Shown here piece by piece: positions 24,061 to 34,700 of a stretch of DNA of 64,000 nt. Made by a program: the position numbers and the translations under genes. The notes beneath the pieces are model-generated. The model made no database searches, was not told the DNA's origin, and worked only from the letters and a program-made list of their open reading frames with translations. How positions within the stretch are numbered: the stretch's first letter is position 1; each line of letters starts with the position of its first letter. Origin of the DNA: UBA4416 sp048498515. Lineage in GTDB: Bacteria > Bacteroidota > Bacteroidia > B-17B0 > Aurantibacillaceae. Where the stretch lies: assembly GCA_048498515.1 (NCBI GenBank), contig JBEHXV010000013.1, positions 62,001 through 126,000 of the forward strand, given 5' to 3'.

Positions 24061-26416
24061 CATGACCCGTTTCATTAAAATTACCACTTCTTTATGTATA
24101 ATGGCTAATGTCATTACTGCCCAAAACATTAAGAATAATCCAATGTCGAACCATGGTAACAAGTTTGAACAACTTGGAACCATTTTACCTACGCCCAATG
24201 AGCAACGTACCGCTTCAGGAGCCCCCGGCGCAAAGTACTGGCAACAAAAAGCCGATTATAATATTGAAGCTACGCTGGATGAAAAGAACCTGACGCTCAT
24301 TGGAAAAGAAACCGTGACTTATCATAACAACTCGCCCGATAAACTGGATTATTTGTGGTTGCAGCTGGATGAAAATCAGCACGCGCCAAACTCAGACGCT
24401 AACTTTTTCGACAGCAATAAAATGAATGCGCCTTACGATGAAGGCGCTGTAAAATCAATGGATGCCAATGAGCGTTTAAAAGGCCTGGGCGACCAGATAC
24501 TGGCCGTGACGGATGAGTTGGGCAAGCCCATTAAATATACCGTGAACCAAACCATGATGCGCATTGACCTGCCTAAAACGCTGAACCCGAATTCAAAAGT
24601 GAAATTCATCGTAAAATGGCAGTATAAGATTGGGAACCGAATGGAAATTGGCGGACGTGGTGGTTATGAGTACTTTAAGGAAGATGGTAATTGCTTGTTT
24701 ACCATGACCCAATGGTACCCACGTATGTGTGTTTACAGCGATTTCCAGGGTTGGCAAAATAAGCAATTCACCGGTCGTGGCGAATTTGCACTGGCCTTTG
24801 GTAACTTTGTAGTGAAGATGACCGTTCCTGCCGACCACCTGGTATGCTCAACCGGCGAATGCCAAAATTATGCACAGGTGTTAACGCCTAATCAAATGGC
24901 GCGTTGGACAAAAGCATCTGCTAACTATGACAATGTAACCGAAATTGTAACATTGGATGAATGCACTGCCGCCGAAAAAAATAAATCAACGGCTACCAAA
25001 ACCTGGATCTTTAAAGCGGATAGCGTACGTGATTTTGCCTGGGGTTCTTCCCGCAAATTCATGTGGGATGCCATGCCAATAAAAGTAGAAGGTAAAAAAG
25101 TAATGTGTATGAGCTTTTATGGCAAAGAGGCAGCCGGTCTTTATCGCAAATACTCTACAAAAACAGTAGCGCACACCATTAAAACCTATTCAAAATTTAC
25201 CATTCCTTATATCTATCCGGTAGCTCAAAGTATTGAAGCGTCTAATGGAATGGAGTACCCAATGATCTGTTTTAATTTTGGACGCACTGAAAAAGACGGA
25301 ACGTATAGCGAAGGAACAAAATATGGAATGCTGGGTGTTATTATTCATGAGGTAGGACATAACTTCTTTCCAATGATCATTAACAGCGATGAGCGCCAGT
25401 GGAGTTGGCTGGATGAAGGCTTGAACACCTTTGTTCAATTCCTGACAGAACAGGAATTTGATAATAACTATCCGTCGAACCGTGGACCAGCCCATAAAAT
25501 GGTAGACTATATGCGTTTACCAAAAGATCAGCTGGAGCCTATTATGACCAATAGCGAGAACATTAATAATTTTGGTTCCAATGCTTATGGTAAACCTTGC
25601 ACCGCTTTAAATATTTTACGTGAAACGGTAATGGGGCGTGAGTTGTTCGACTTCGCTTTTAAACAATATGCTACCCGCTGGGCGTTTAAACACCCAACCC
25701 CGGCCGATTTTTTCAGGACCATGGAAGATGCCAGTGCAGTGGATCTGGATTGGTTCTGGAGAGCGTGGTTCTATGATATTGAGCCGGTTGACGTGTCGGT
25801 TGATTCGGTGAAAGCTTACACATTTGTGAATAATAAAACAATTCCAGTGAAAATGGATACAGTGAGAACTTTTCCAAAAAATCCGGAATACATTCATGTT
25901 TCCAGGTTAAGGAACAAGCAGGAAGGTTTGAAATTTTTGGTTGATGAAGATACCACATTGCGTGATTTTTATTATCACTATAAGCCTGAAGTGAAAACAG
26001 AAGTAGAGAAAAAAGCCATTAACCGTTATGAGAACCTTGAAGCGGTGAGTGATTCATCGTTTGCCTCCATTAAAGGAAAATACAATTACGAAATTTATTT
26101 TACCAATAAAGGCGGCTGTGTAACACCTTTGATCATTCAATGGAACTTTAAAGATGGCAGCTCAGAGATTGACCGGGTGAATGCCTACGTATGGCGAAAA
26201 AATGAGAAAAATGTGGTGAAAACCTATTCCAAAAACAAAGAAGTGGCTTCCATTCAACTCGATCCGTATAAAGAAACCTGCGATATTGACGAGAAGAATA
26301 ATACATGGAATATTAAAGAAGCGCCAAGTCGTTTTGATGTATTTAAAGGTAAAACAGTTGGCCGTGGACAAAGCACAGGAGGCAATCCTATGCAGAAGGC
26401 AAAAGGAGGGAAGTAA
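24050..26416 (+). CDS. Secreted M1-family metallopeptidase
   Basis: 788 residues. A signal peptide (TSLCIMANVITAQN) exports it. The M1 N-terminal beta domain (YNIEATLDEKNLTLIGKETV) is followed by the SNGMEYPMICFN segment, corresponding to the GAMEN loop. The zinc site HEVGH (residues 433-437) has Glu 456 as third ligand in WSWLDEGLN, and a helical C-terminal part follows. Aminopeptidase activity on extracellular or periplasmic peptides is expected. The placed ATG overlaps the hupE stop; a second Met five residues later (24062) is an equally good start. Confidence 0.93.
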   Translation: MIYNMTRFIKITTSLCIMANVITAQNIKNNPMSNHGNKFEQLGTILPTPNEQRTASGAPGAKYWQQKADYNIEATLDEKNLTLIGKETVTYHNNSPDKLDYLWLQLDENQHAPNSDANFFDSNKMNAPYDEGAVKSMDANERLKGLGDQILAVTDELGKPIKYTVNQTMMRIDLPKTLNPNSKVKFIVKWQYKIGNRMEIGGRGGYEYFKEDGNCLFTMTQWYPRMCVYSDFQGWQNKQFTGRGEFALAFGNFVVKMTVPADHLVCSTGECQNYAQVLTPNQMARWTKASANYDNVTEIVTLDECTAAEKNKSTATKTWIFKADSVRDFAWGSSRKFMWDAMPIKVEGKKVMCMSFYGKEAAGLYRKYSTKTVAHTIKTYSKFTIPYIYPVAQSIEASNGMEYPMICFNFGRTEKDGTYSEGTKYGMLGVIIHEVGHNFFPMIINSDERQWSWLDEGLNTFVQFLTEQEFDNNYPSNRGPAHKMVDYMRLPKDQLEPIMTNSENINNFGSNAYGKPCTALNILRETVMGRELFDFAFKQYATRWAFKHPTPADFFRTMEDASAVDLDWFWRAWFYDIEPVDVSVDSVKAYTFVNNKTIPVKMDTVRTFPKNPEYIHVSRLRNKQEGLKFLVDEDTTLRDFYYHYKPEVKTEVEKKAINRYENLEAVSDSSFASIKGKYNYEIYFTNKGGCVTPLIIQWNFKDGSSEIDRVNAYVWRKNEKNVVKTYSKNKEVASIQLDPYKETCDIDEKNNTWNIKEAPSRFDVFKGKTVGRGQSTGGNPMQKAKGGK

Positions 26417-26419
26417 ACA

Positions 26420-26447
26420 TTTGTCACGCTGAGCGGAGTCGAAGCGC
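26420..26447 (+). repeat. Left inverted repeat flanking the GIY-YIG pseudogene
   Basis: Begins TTTGTCACGCTGAGCGGAG. The right copy at 26785-26812 is its reverse complement with two mismatches in 28 nt. It lies just behind the M1 stop codon and 14 bp before the GIY-YIG start codon. Confidence 0.8.
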
Positions 26448-26461
26448 ATACAATACGTTAA

Positions 26462-26815
26462 ATGAAGATATTTGGCTATTTTGTGTATATCGTTAAATGC
26501 TCTGATAATTCTTATTATACAGGAGTAATCAATGATATAGAAAACAGAGTTTACCAACACAATACTTCAGAAGATGAATCCTCATATACTTATAGCAGAA
26601 GGCCTGTTGAGCTTGTTTTTTATGAAGGCTTTAAAGATGCGAACTAAGCAATAGCATTTGAAAAGCAAGTGAAGGGTTGGACAAGAAAAAAGAAAGAGGC
26701 GCTCATTGAACGGAATTGGGATAAAATAAAAGAATTGGCTATTTGCATAAATAAAACGTCACACTTAAGTTATATGAAGAGAACGCCCTTCGACTCCGCT
26801 CAGGGTGACAAATAA
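26462..26815 (+). pseudogene. GIY-YIG nuclease gene broken by an in-frame stop
   Basis: ATG at 26462 begins a small single-domain GIY-YIG protein: YFVYIVKCSDNSYYTG with the two strand motifs, then RVYQHN with the catalytic-type Arg. A TAA at 26645-26647 cuts it after 61 codons. The same frame continues beyond it with AIAFEKQVKGWTRKKKEALI, the normal C-terminal part of this family including the likely catalytic Glu, to a TAA at 26813-26815. A single G-to-T change (GAA to TAA, in the usual N-E-A-I motif) explains the break. The last codons run through the right inverted repeat. A small ~60-residue product may still be made. Confidence 0.8.
26785..26812 (-). repeat. Right inverted repeat flanking the GIY-YIG pseudogene
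   Basis: Reads GCCCTTCGACTCCGCTCAGG on the plus strand and is the inverted partner of 26420-26447. It overlaps the 3' end of the pseudogene frame. Confidence 0.8.
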
Positions 26816-26872
26816 GATGACCGATCCTTTTAAAGTAGTGTTATTTGAACCCCGAAACCTTAAAGTCAATTT

Positions 26873-27793
26873 ATGCAAATCCTCAAAATAAGATTCTACC
26901 AACTTAAACGAAACCTTGGAATTTTATTTTTTCCGATACTGGCATTAACGTCCGTAATTTCCTTTCTTGCATTCAATCATCCCCAGAAGTATGGTTATTA
27001 TGCCATTGGCATTATCATCTACCTGTTCTATACCATGCATAAAAACAGAAGCGACCTTTCTTTTGTGTACAAGCATTTCCATAAACCTAAGCGCCAGATC
27101 ATTTTTGAATACCAATTGTTTTTATTACCGCTTTCCATCCCGGTTTTACTCACATCGTATTGGTTTTATTTTTTTATTCTTCATGCCATTGTACTATTAA
27201 TCCCCTTAGCAGAATTAAAGTCAGGGCCGGCGTTCAGGTTTTTATTTTTGTCGAAATACCTGAAAAATGATTATGTGTTTATTGCCGGGATAAGAAAGAA
27301 TTTTTTTGTACTGGTGCCTTTTGCATTAGCGGCATTACTACTCAGTCCGCTTAAATTATTTCCATTAGTAGCCTTGTTTTTGTTTAATATGATCTTGTGT
27401 TCGTTTTATGAGGTAAATGAAAGTGTTCAGATGATACAGGCTTCAGGCAAAACACCTGCCCGGTTCCTATCGGAAATATCAGGTTCAGGACTTTCAAAGA
27501 TGGTGCTTCTTAATTTGCCTGTATTGGTAATTAATACGGGATTTAATCGCGACCTTTTTTTGTTTAACGTTTACTTTTTGGTTTACAATTTATTTATGCT
27601 GGCAACAGTCATCGCTTTAAAATATTCAGATTATGAGTATAAAAAAGCAGCTGGCAACAACCAGGTAAAGCTTATTATTATGGTAATAGGCTTATTCAAC
27701 CCATATTTGTTCCCCCTGGTACTGATCTTTTATTTTCAATCAAGAGCTGCGGCCATTAAAAACTTAAGTAATTATTTAGATGATAGTCATTAA
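26873..27793 (+). CDS. ABC exporter membrane subunit, unknown substrate
   Basis: 306 residues with about nine hydrophobic helices, for example LGILFFPILALTSVISFLAF, YYAIGIIIYLFYTMH and FFVLVPFALAALLLSPLKLF. No known motif. The 3' end overlaps the following ABC ATPase gene by 14 bp, so the two form one transporter. In Bacteroidota similar pairs of ~300-residue membrane protein and ~230-residue ATPase are often annotated as unspecified exporters. The direction, export or import, is not proven. Confidence 0.72.
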   Translation: MQILKIRFYQLKRNLGILFFPILALTSVISFLAFNHPQKYGYYAIGIIIYLFYTMHKNRSDLSFVYKHFHKPKRQIIFEYQLFLLPLSIPVLLTSYWFYFFILHAIVLLIPLAELKSGPAFRFLFLSKYLKNDYVFIAGIRKNFFVLVPFALAALLLSPLKLFPLVALFLFNMILCSFYEVNESVQMIQASGKTPARFLSEISGSGLSKMVLLNLPVLVINTGFNRDLFLFNVYFLVYNLFMLATVIALKYSDYEYKKAAGNNQVKLIIMVIGLFNPYLFPLVLIFYFQSRAAAIKNLSNYLDDSH

Positions 27794-28466
27794 AGATTTG
27801 TCGTTTGCTTATGGCGATGAGCCTGTCCTTCAAAGCATAAATAGTAGCTTTGAGGAAGGGTTGACGCATGGTATTGTGGGTTTGAATGGCAGCGGTAAAA
27901 CTACCTTTTTCAATATATTGGCTGGCCTTTTGAAAGAAGACAGTGGCGCTATTTTATTAAATGAACAAAAAATCTTAAAAGGAGACATTGCTTATATTGA
28001 TTCGGAACCTTTCTTTTATCCTAAACTCACCGCGCGCGAATTTTTATCGGTATTCCCAAAAACAAATAAGGATTATGAAGAAGAAGAACTGGCCAGGATC
28101 TTTAATTTGCCCCTGGATGAATTTGTTGAAAATTACTCTACAGGAATGAAGAAAAAACTATTGATCATTTCGCAATTGAAACAGGATAAAAAACTCTTTA
28201 TTTTTGACGAGCCATTTAATGGCCTGGATATTGAATCAAACAAAGCATTGCAGATCATTATAGAACTATTGAATAAAAAGCAAAAAACAATTTTCATCGC
28301 GTCGCATATTATTGAACCCTTATACAGCATTTGTCATTACATTCATCATTTAAAGAACAAATCGTTTTACAGCACTTACTCTCCCGAAAACTATAAGCAG
28401 TTAGACAAGGAGGTATTTGGTGACTTTAATGAGGAACTAAAAAAAACATTAAGTCAGTCATTATGA
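27780..28466 (+). CDS. ABC transporter ATP-binding subunit
   Basis: 228 residues: Walker A GLNGSGKTTFFNIL, signature NYSTGMKKKLLIISQL, Walker B KLFIFDEPFNGLDIE and switch His in IFIASHIIEP. The start overlaps the membrane subunit gene and the stop overlaps the M1 gene behind it (ATGA, 4 bp), so three genes are translationally coupled. The signature is STGMKKK, as in exporters of the CcmA/NatA type. Substrate unknown. Confidence 0.9.
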   Translation: MIVIKDLSFAYGDEPVLQSINSSFEEGLTHGIVGLNGSGKTTFFNILAGLLKEDSGAILLNEQKILKGDIAYIDSEPFFYPKLTAREFLSVFPKTNKDYEEEELARIFNLPLDEFVENYSTGMKKKLLIISQLKQDKKLFIFDEPFNGLDIESNKALQIIIELLNKKQKTIFIASHIIEPLYSICHYIHHLKNKSFYSTYSPENYKQLDKEVFGDFNEELKKTLSQSL

Positions 28467-30094
28467 AACATATTTTTTTAGTATTGAGCGTGTTAAGTGT
28501 GGGAACTTTATTTTCTCAGACAAAAGCATTCACAAAAGAAGATACACTTTGGGGCAGTAATACCTCTTATCGTGCCTGGTGGGATGTTACACACTATGAT
28601 GTAACTGTAAAGCCGGATTACACAGCTAAAACCATTTCCGGCAATACGGTTATAAGTTATAAGACCATTTCGGATAGTTTGCCTTTTGTCATGCAGGTTG
28701 ACCTGCAGGCGCCCTTACAGGTTGACAGTATGTTTTTGGACAAGGTAAAATTTGCCAATTATAAGAATGAGAATAACCGCTGGATGTTGACACTATCCTC
28801 ACAACAAAAAAACACAGAACATCGCCTCCAGGTATTTTATCATGGTAAGCCAAAAATTGCCAGGAATGCGCCATGGGACGGTGGATTTGTATGGAAAAAA
28901 GATTCGCTTGGAAATCCTTGGATGAGTGTTGCCTGCCAGGGAGCAGGGGCAAGCGTGTGGTTTCCCTGCAAGGACATTCAGAGCGAAGAACCTGAGAATG
29001 GAGCAACGTTAACAATGATCGTACCCGATACCTTAATGGCCATTGGAAACGGAAAGCTGGCAAGTAAAGAAAAAACAGAAAAGGGTTTTATGGCTTACAC
29101 CTGGAAGGTGGTCAGCAGTATTAACAGTTATGACATCATTCCTTATATTGGAAAGTATACTCACCTCAAAGATTCGGTAATGGGAGAGAATGGAAAGCTG
29201 ATGACAGATTACTGGGTGCTGAGCTACCATACTGAAAAAGCAAAACAGCATTTAAAACCCAATGTGATAAAAACGCTTAAGTGCTTAGAGCATTGGTTTG
29301 GGCCTTATCCGTTTTATGAGGATTCGTACAAGATTGTGGAAGCGCCTTATTTGGGAATGGAACACCAGAGCAATGTGGCTTATGGTAATTTTTACCTGAA
29401 TGGTTATATGGGTAAAGACTTGTCGAACAGCGGTTGGGGCTTGAAGTGGGATTTTATTGTAGTGCATGAAACCGCCCACGAATGGTTTGGAAACAGTATA
29501 ACCGCCCAGGATGTGGCCGATAACTGGATCCATGAAGGCTTTGCTTCCTATGCGGAAGTGTTGTTTACCGAGTGTGAATTTGGAAAGGAAGCAGGAAACG
29601 ATTACTGTGCCGGTGTGCGAAAAAGCATTGATAATGACATACCGGTGATTGGCAAATATGAGGTAAGGACCGAAGGAAGCGGTGATATGTATAACAAAGG
29701 AAGCAATGTCATTCATATGATCCGCCAGGTAATGAATGATGATGAGGCATTCAGGCTTTTATTAAGAGATCTTTCGAAACATTTTTATCATAAGATCATT
29801 ACTACTAAAGAGTTCGAAGAATACATCAATGTAAAGACCGGAAAAAATTTCACGCCGGTATTCGACCAGTATTTACGCACCAAACAAATTCCCCAACTGG
29901 AATATAAAGTGTTTAAAAACAAGTTAGAGTACCGTTATACGAACTGCATCCCAGAGTTTAACATGCCCCTGAAAATTAAAGCAGGTAAGGAATTGCAGAT
30001 AATGCCCACTACGCAATGGCAGACGTTACAATTAACTAAATCAGTCAAAGCCATTACGATCGACAGGAACGTGTACGTCGATCTGACTTATTAA
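28463..30094 (+). CDS. Secreted M1-family metallopeptidase, short form
   Basis: 543 residues, shorter than classical M1 enzymes because the helical C-terminal domain is missing. A signal peptide (HIFLVLSVLSVGTLFSQ) is followed by the beta domain, the GMEHQSNVAYGN equivalent of the GAMEN loop, and the zinc site HETAH (residues 335-339) with Glu 358 in WIHEGFASY. It overlaps the ABC ATPase gene by 4 bp, which suggests functional linkage with that exporter. Substrate unknown; likely periplasmic or outer-face. Confidence 0.92.
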   Translation: MKHIFLVLSVLSVGTLFSQTKAFTKEDTLWGSNTSYRAWWDVTHYDVTVKPDYTAKTISGNTVISYKTISDSLPFVMQVDLQAPLQVDSMFLDKVKFANYKNENNRWMLTLSSQQKNTEHRLQVFYHGKPKIARNAPWDGGFVWKKDSLGNPWMSVACQGAGASVWFPCKDIQSEEPENGATLTMIVPDTLMAIGNGKLASKEKTEKGFMAYTWKVVSSINSYDIIPYIGKYTHLKDSVMGENGKLMTDYWVLSYHTEKAKQHLKPNVIKTLKCLEHWFGPYPFYEDSYKIVEAPYLGMEHQSNVAYGNFYLNGYMGKDLSNSGWGLKWDFIVVHETAHEWFGNSITAQDVADNWIHEGFASYAEVLFTECEFGKEAGNDYCAGVRKSIDNDIPVIGKYEVRTEGSGDMYNKGSNVIHMIRQVMNDDEAFRLLLRDLSKHFYHKIITTKEFEEYINVKTGKNFTPVFDQYLRTKQIPQLEYKVFKNKLEYRYTNCIPEFNMPLKIKAGKELQIMPTTQWQTLQLTKSVKAITIDRNVYVDLTY

Positions 30095-30129
30095 GCAATA
30101 AAATTTCATTATCTTCGTTTTTAGTTACT

Positions 30130-30792
30130 ATGAAACATATTTTAATCATTTGCAGCCTGATCCTTTTTTATTCATGCGACAGGGATAAGAAAACCATTAC
30201 TCCAGAGGAACCTGAACCTGCGCCATCTGCAACCCCTTCATTATTCCCCATGTCTGTTGGCAATTATTGGGTTTACCAACTCAGTAATGATGATTCCCTG
30301 GGAAACCTGAACCTGCAAAATGGTTTTGACAGCGTGTATGTTGAAGCCGATACGATGATCGCGTCGGAGCACTATTATAAATTCCGCCATTCGAATACTA
30401 CCAGCTACGCGGGGTATTATAGTTTTGGTAATGCAACTTCTGTTCAGTATCTCAGAGATTCCTCAGGTTATATTGTTAATGCCAATCATCAGGTTGTGTT
30501 GGACAAAACACACATCAATGATACGATCAACAGATACATCATTTCTCCGGCTGAGTATGTGTGCACAGTACCCCATACTTTTTCTCAGAAAACGTTTTTA
30601 ATAGGAACTTATTCCGGTAATTGCATGGATGTTATCTATTTTAGGAACATACCGGCTCACTACGTCATAGATGTATCGTCTTCAACATATTACGTAAACG
30701 GTATCGGAACTGTGAGGTCGTATTATTCTTATGCATCTTGCTTAAATCAATGCAGGTATAGCCATAACCTGATACGGTACCACGTCAATTAA
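30130..30792 (+). CDS. Lipoprotein of unknown function
   Basis: 220 residues. Signal peptide with lipobox FYSC (LIICSLILFYSCDRDKK), followed by an acidic, Pro/Glu-rich linker and a beta-rich domain with FPMSVGNYWVYQLSN. The element SVGNYWVYQ is reminiscent of small Bacteroidota extracytoplasmic domains, but no family name is certain. It follows the M1 peptidase by 35 bp and converges with ftsE, whose stop abuts its own. A promoter-like TATCTTCG lies at 30110-30117. Confidence 0.65.
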   Translation: MKHILIICSLILFYSCDRDKKTITPEEPEPAPSATPSLFPMSVGNYWVYQLSNDDSLGNLNLQNGFDSVYVEADTMIASEHYYKFRHSNTTSYAGYYSFGNATSVQYLRDSSGYIVNANHQVVLDKTHINDTINRYIISPAEYVCTVPHTFSQKTFLIGTYSGNCMDVIYFRNIPAHYVIDVSSSTYYVNGIGTVRSYYSYASCLNQCRYSHNLIRYHVN

Positions 30793-31476
30793 TTATTTCA
30801 ACGAAACGCTATCGGCAATCTGGTTATTCTCACACATGAGGGTGCGCGAAGGAAATTTGCTGTAAAGCAACAAATCGTGTGTGGCAAATAAAATGCAACG
30901 TCCCTGTTTGCTGATATCCAGTAACAGCTTCATGATCTCTTCGGACGTATCGGGATCTAAATTCCCGGTTGGCTCGTCGGCAAGAATAATCTCTGGATCA
31001 TTAATCAAAGCGCGGGCAATACTAATGCGTTGCTGCTCGCCGCCCGATAATTGGAACGGCATCACCTGTTCCTTGCTCTCTAAACCAACTTTTGATAAAA
31101 CATCTTTTACGCGCAGTTTAATCTTGTTTTCGTCTGTCCAACCTGTAGCTTTCATCACAAAACGCATGTTCTCAAACACATTACGGTCGCTCAGCAATTG
31201 AAAGTCCTGGAATACAATGCCCAGTTTGCGGCGCAGGAACGGAATTTCCTTACGTTTTAAGTTGTGTAACTTAAAGCCGGAAACTTCACCCATGCCTTGT
31301 TTTAAGGTTAAATCGCCGTAAATGGTCTTTAACAAACTACTTTTTCCACTCCCGGTTTTTCCCAGCAGGTACACAAACTCGCCTTTATTGAGGGCAAGGT
31401 TCAGGTTGGTGATTACGGGAACATCGCCCTGGAAAATAGTAGCGTCTTTAAATTCAATAACAGAGTCGTTAACCAT
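30793..31476 (-). CDS. ftsE: Cell-division ABC ATPase FtsE
   Basis: 227 residues: Walker A GKTGSGKSSLLKTIYGDL, Q-loop FQDFQLLSDRNVFENM, signature LSGGEQQRISIARALI, Walker B ILADEPTGNLDPDTS and H-loop ATHDLLLY. The spacing and the DxNVxxN Q-loop region fit FtsE, which with FtsX regulates septal peptidoglycan hydrolases. ftsX is not in the window; in Bacteroidota ftsE and ftsX are frequently apart. It converges on the lipoprotein gene with no intergenic gap. Confidence 0.85.
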   Translation of the reverse strand: MVNDSVIEFKDATIFQGDVPVITNLNLALNKGEFVYLLGKTGSGKSSLLKTIYGDLTLKQGMGEVSGFKLHNLKRKEIPFLRRKLGIVFQDFQLLSDRNVFENMRFVMKATGWTDENKIKLRVKDVLSKVGLESKEQVMPFQLSGGEQQRISIARALINDPEIILADEPTGNLDPDTSEEIMKLLLDISKQGRCILFATHDLLLYSKFPSRTLMCENNQIADSVSLK

Positions 31477-31708
31477 AGTAATAAAATGTGTGATAAAGCT
31501 AAGGGCAAATCGGGCAGAAAATCTGGATAAGTCCCCACATGTTTTAACACCAGCGGGTTAATAACTACACAATCAGCTTGTTAAGCGGGCTTGTTTGCAG
31601 CTTATTTTTAAGAACAGATTTTAACACATAAATGTTACGGTAAAATTTTTAAGGAATTTTAGTGTAACACTTTTTTATTATACGATTATAAGCACATTAT
31701 ATAACATC

Positions 31709-34700
31709 ATGATGATTAGAAAACATGTCTTAAGCCTTTTATTGCTAACGTTCTCGGGATTACTTTTTTCCCAAAAAACACAACTTTACCTCGACAAGGA
31801 AATGTTGTATAAAACAGGTTTGGAATTGTTTGATAAGAAACAATACACCGCTGCCCAAAAAACGTTTACGGATTACATGCTCACTATTCCCGGAAACACC
31901 TTGCTAAAGATTGATGCGGAGTATTATGTGGCAGCTTGCGGAATAGAACTGTTTCATAAAGATGGCGAATGGAGGATGAGAGAGTTTATTGAAAACCATC
32001 CAGAAAGCAATAAAGTAAAATGGGGTTATTTTTATCTGGGAAAATCAAATTTCAGGAAAAAGAAATACGATGAAACCATTAAATTCCTTGAGAAGGTTGA
32101 TATTTACGACCTGAACAAAGAAGACCTTGCTGAATTGTATTTTAAAAGAGGCTACAGTTATTTTACGGTAAAAAATTATGATAAGGCCAAAGCCGATTTG
32201 TTTGAAATAAAAGATGTGGATAATAAGTACGCGCACCCTGCCAATTATTATTATTCGCACATGGCTTACCAGGAAAAGAATTATGAAACTGCTTTACAGG
32301 GATTTAACCGTTTGTTATCGAGTGAAACCTTTGGCCCTGTTGTTCCTTATTACATTACACAGATCTACTTTATCCAGGGAAAATATCCGGAAGTGGTAAA
32401 GAACGCGCCGGCTCTGTTGCAGGATACCGCTAACATTCAAAAAGAAGGAGAAATTAACCGCATGATCGGTGAATCTTATTTTAATTTGAAAGATTTTGCC
32501 AATGCGCTGGAGTATTTTAAAAAATCACAAACCACCGGTGGCGGCTTCAACGCGCAAGGCAGTTATGAGATTGGGTACTGCTATTACCAGATCAGAGATT
32601 ATAAGAATGCCATTCCTAATTTTGAAAAAGCCACCGAAGCAAAAGACAGCCTGGCACAAAATGCCTGGTATCACCTGGCCGATTGCCATATACAAACCAA
32701 TAACAAAACAAAAGCCCGTAATGCCTTTTATGCGGCAGCTGGTATGGATTTTGATCCTGAGATAAAAGAAGACGCTTTGTTTAGTTATGCTAAGTTGTGT
32801 TATGAATTATCGTTTGCGCCTTATAATGATGCGGTTCTTGCTTTCCAGAAATACATTAAGGAGTACCCATCCTCACCACGAAAAGCGGAAGCCTATCATT
32901 ATTTGGTGAATGTGTATTCTACCACGAAAAACTACAGCGAAGCCATTGCTTCTATTGAGAAGATACAACCCATGGACCCGATGCTCAAGATCACTTACCA
33001 GAAGCTGATCTATTTTAAAGGCGTTGAGTTCTTTAACAACATTGAGTTGGACAGCGCCACCCGTGCCTTTAAAAAATCAATAGCGGTTAATTTTGACAAG
33101 ACTTATAATGCTTTGTCACAGTACTGGTTAGGAGAGATCTCTTATATTAAAAAAGATTACGCCACGGCCATTGAAACCTGGAAAAACTTCCAGCTCAATG
33201 AAGGTGCTTTTGATTTGAAGGAATACGACCTGTCTAATTACAACATTGGTTACGCTTATTTTCAGCAAAAGACCAAAAGCGATTACGAAAATGCCAACAT
33301 CGCTTTCCGTAAATTTTTATTGACCAAAAACAAATACGATGCTAAAAAAATAGCGGATGCCAATATTCGTACAGCCGATAGTTATTTTATGAATGCCACC
33401 AAGGCTGACCCGTCGAAATACAGCCAGGCTGCCGAGTATTATGAAACAGCCATTGCCCTGAACCATATGGATGTGGATTACTGTATGTATCAAAAGGCCT
33501 TATGCAGCGGTTTATTAAAGAATAATAAGGAAAAGATCAACGATCTTAAATCATTGGTTACCAAATACCCGAAATCGAATTACCTGGCAGCCTCGTTGTT
33601 TGAAATGGCTGAAACGTATCGTAAAGACCTCAATGATGGTGATAATGCCATTGTTTATTATCAGAAAATCCTTGAGGCTTATCCAAATTCGTCTTATGTT
33701 AATGCTTCCCTTGCCGGTATTGGGTTAACCTATTACGAGAGAAAACAGGATGACCAGGCTTTCACTTATTTTGATAAGATCGTGAAGAAAGATCCTAAAG
33801 GCGAAGAAGCGCTTGAAGTATTGCCTTATATTAAAAAGATTTTTGAAGCGCAGGGCAAAATTGATGAGATGGCTACTTACTTTACTTCGGTGGGTAATCC
33901 TTTAAACACATCGGAGCTGGAAGAGTCACTATTTGATGCTGCTAAAGAAGCTTATTACAATGAAAAGGATTATGATAAAGCCATGCCCAAATTTGAAAGC
34001 TATATCAGCAAATATCCTGAAGGAAAATACATTACTGAAGCTCACTTTTGTTATGCAGAATGTGCTTACAGCAAAAACCTGTTCGATAAAGCTTTACCAT
34101 CATACCAATATGTTGTTAGTAAGCCAAGGGGAATCCATTCGGAGACAGCCTTATCAAAAGTAACTTACTTATTATACAAGGACAAAAAATACGAGGAAGC
34201 TTTACCATTGTACCAACAGTTGGAAGAATATGCCGAAACGCCTGCCAATAAATTAAGCGGAAGAGTAGGGGCCATGCGATCGGCATTTACGCTCAATAAA
34301 TTTGATGTGGCTTTGGACTATGCCATAAAAGTACTAAATACCGAAAAGATTACGCCGCAGCAAACCAACGAGGCCAAGTACGATAAAGCAAAATCGTTGT
34401 ATGAATTAAAACGCTACGATGATGCCATGCTGGAGTTTAAAGCCATTCACAAATCGGCAAAAAATATTACGGGGGCGGAAGCCTTGTATTTGATCGCGAA
34501 AATTTATTATGAAAAACAGGATTATACCAATGTGGAGAAAACGATCAACAGTTTAATCAGTTACGATTACTCTAACGATGATTGGAATACCAGAGGTCTG
34601 TTGCTATTGTCGGACGCCTACCTGGCCAAGGGTGATGAGGCTGATGCCGAACTGATGTTGCAAACCGTGATTGACGGAAAGCCTAAACAGGAGTTCATTG

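Noticed and set aside
26162..26560. Minus-strand frame across the end of the M1 gene and the left inverted repeat
   Set aside because: It owes its open length to the coding strand of the M1 gene and to the repeat itself (FDSAQRDK is just the repeat translated). No homology pattern.
26420..26815. Complete insertion sequence
   Set aside because: The enclosed gene is a GIY-YIG nuclease, not a transposase, and no target-site duplication is evident.
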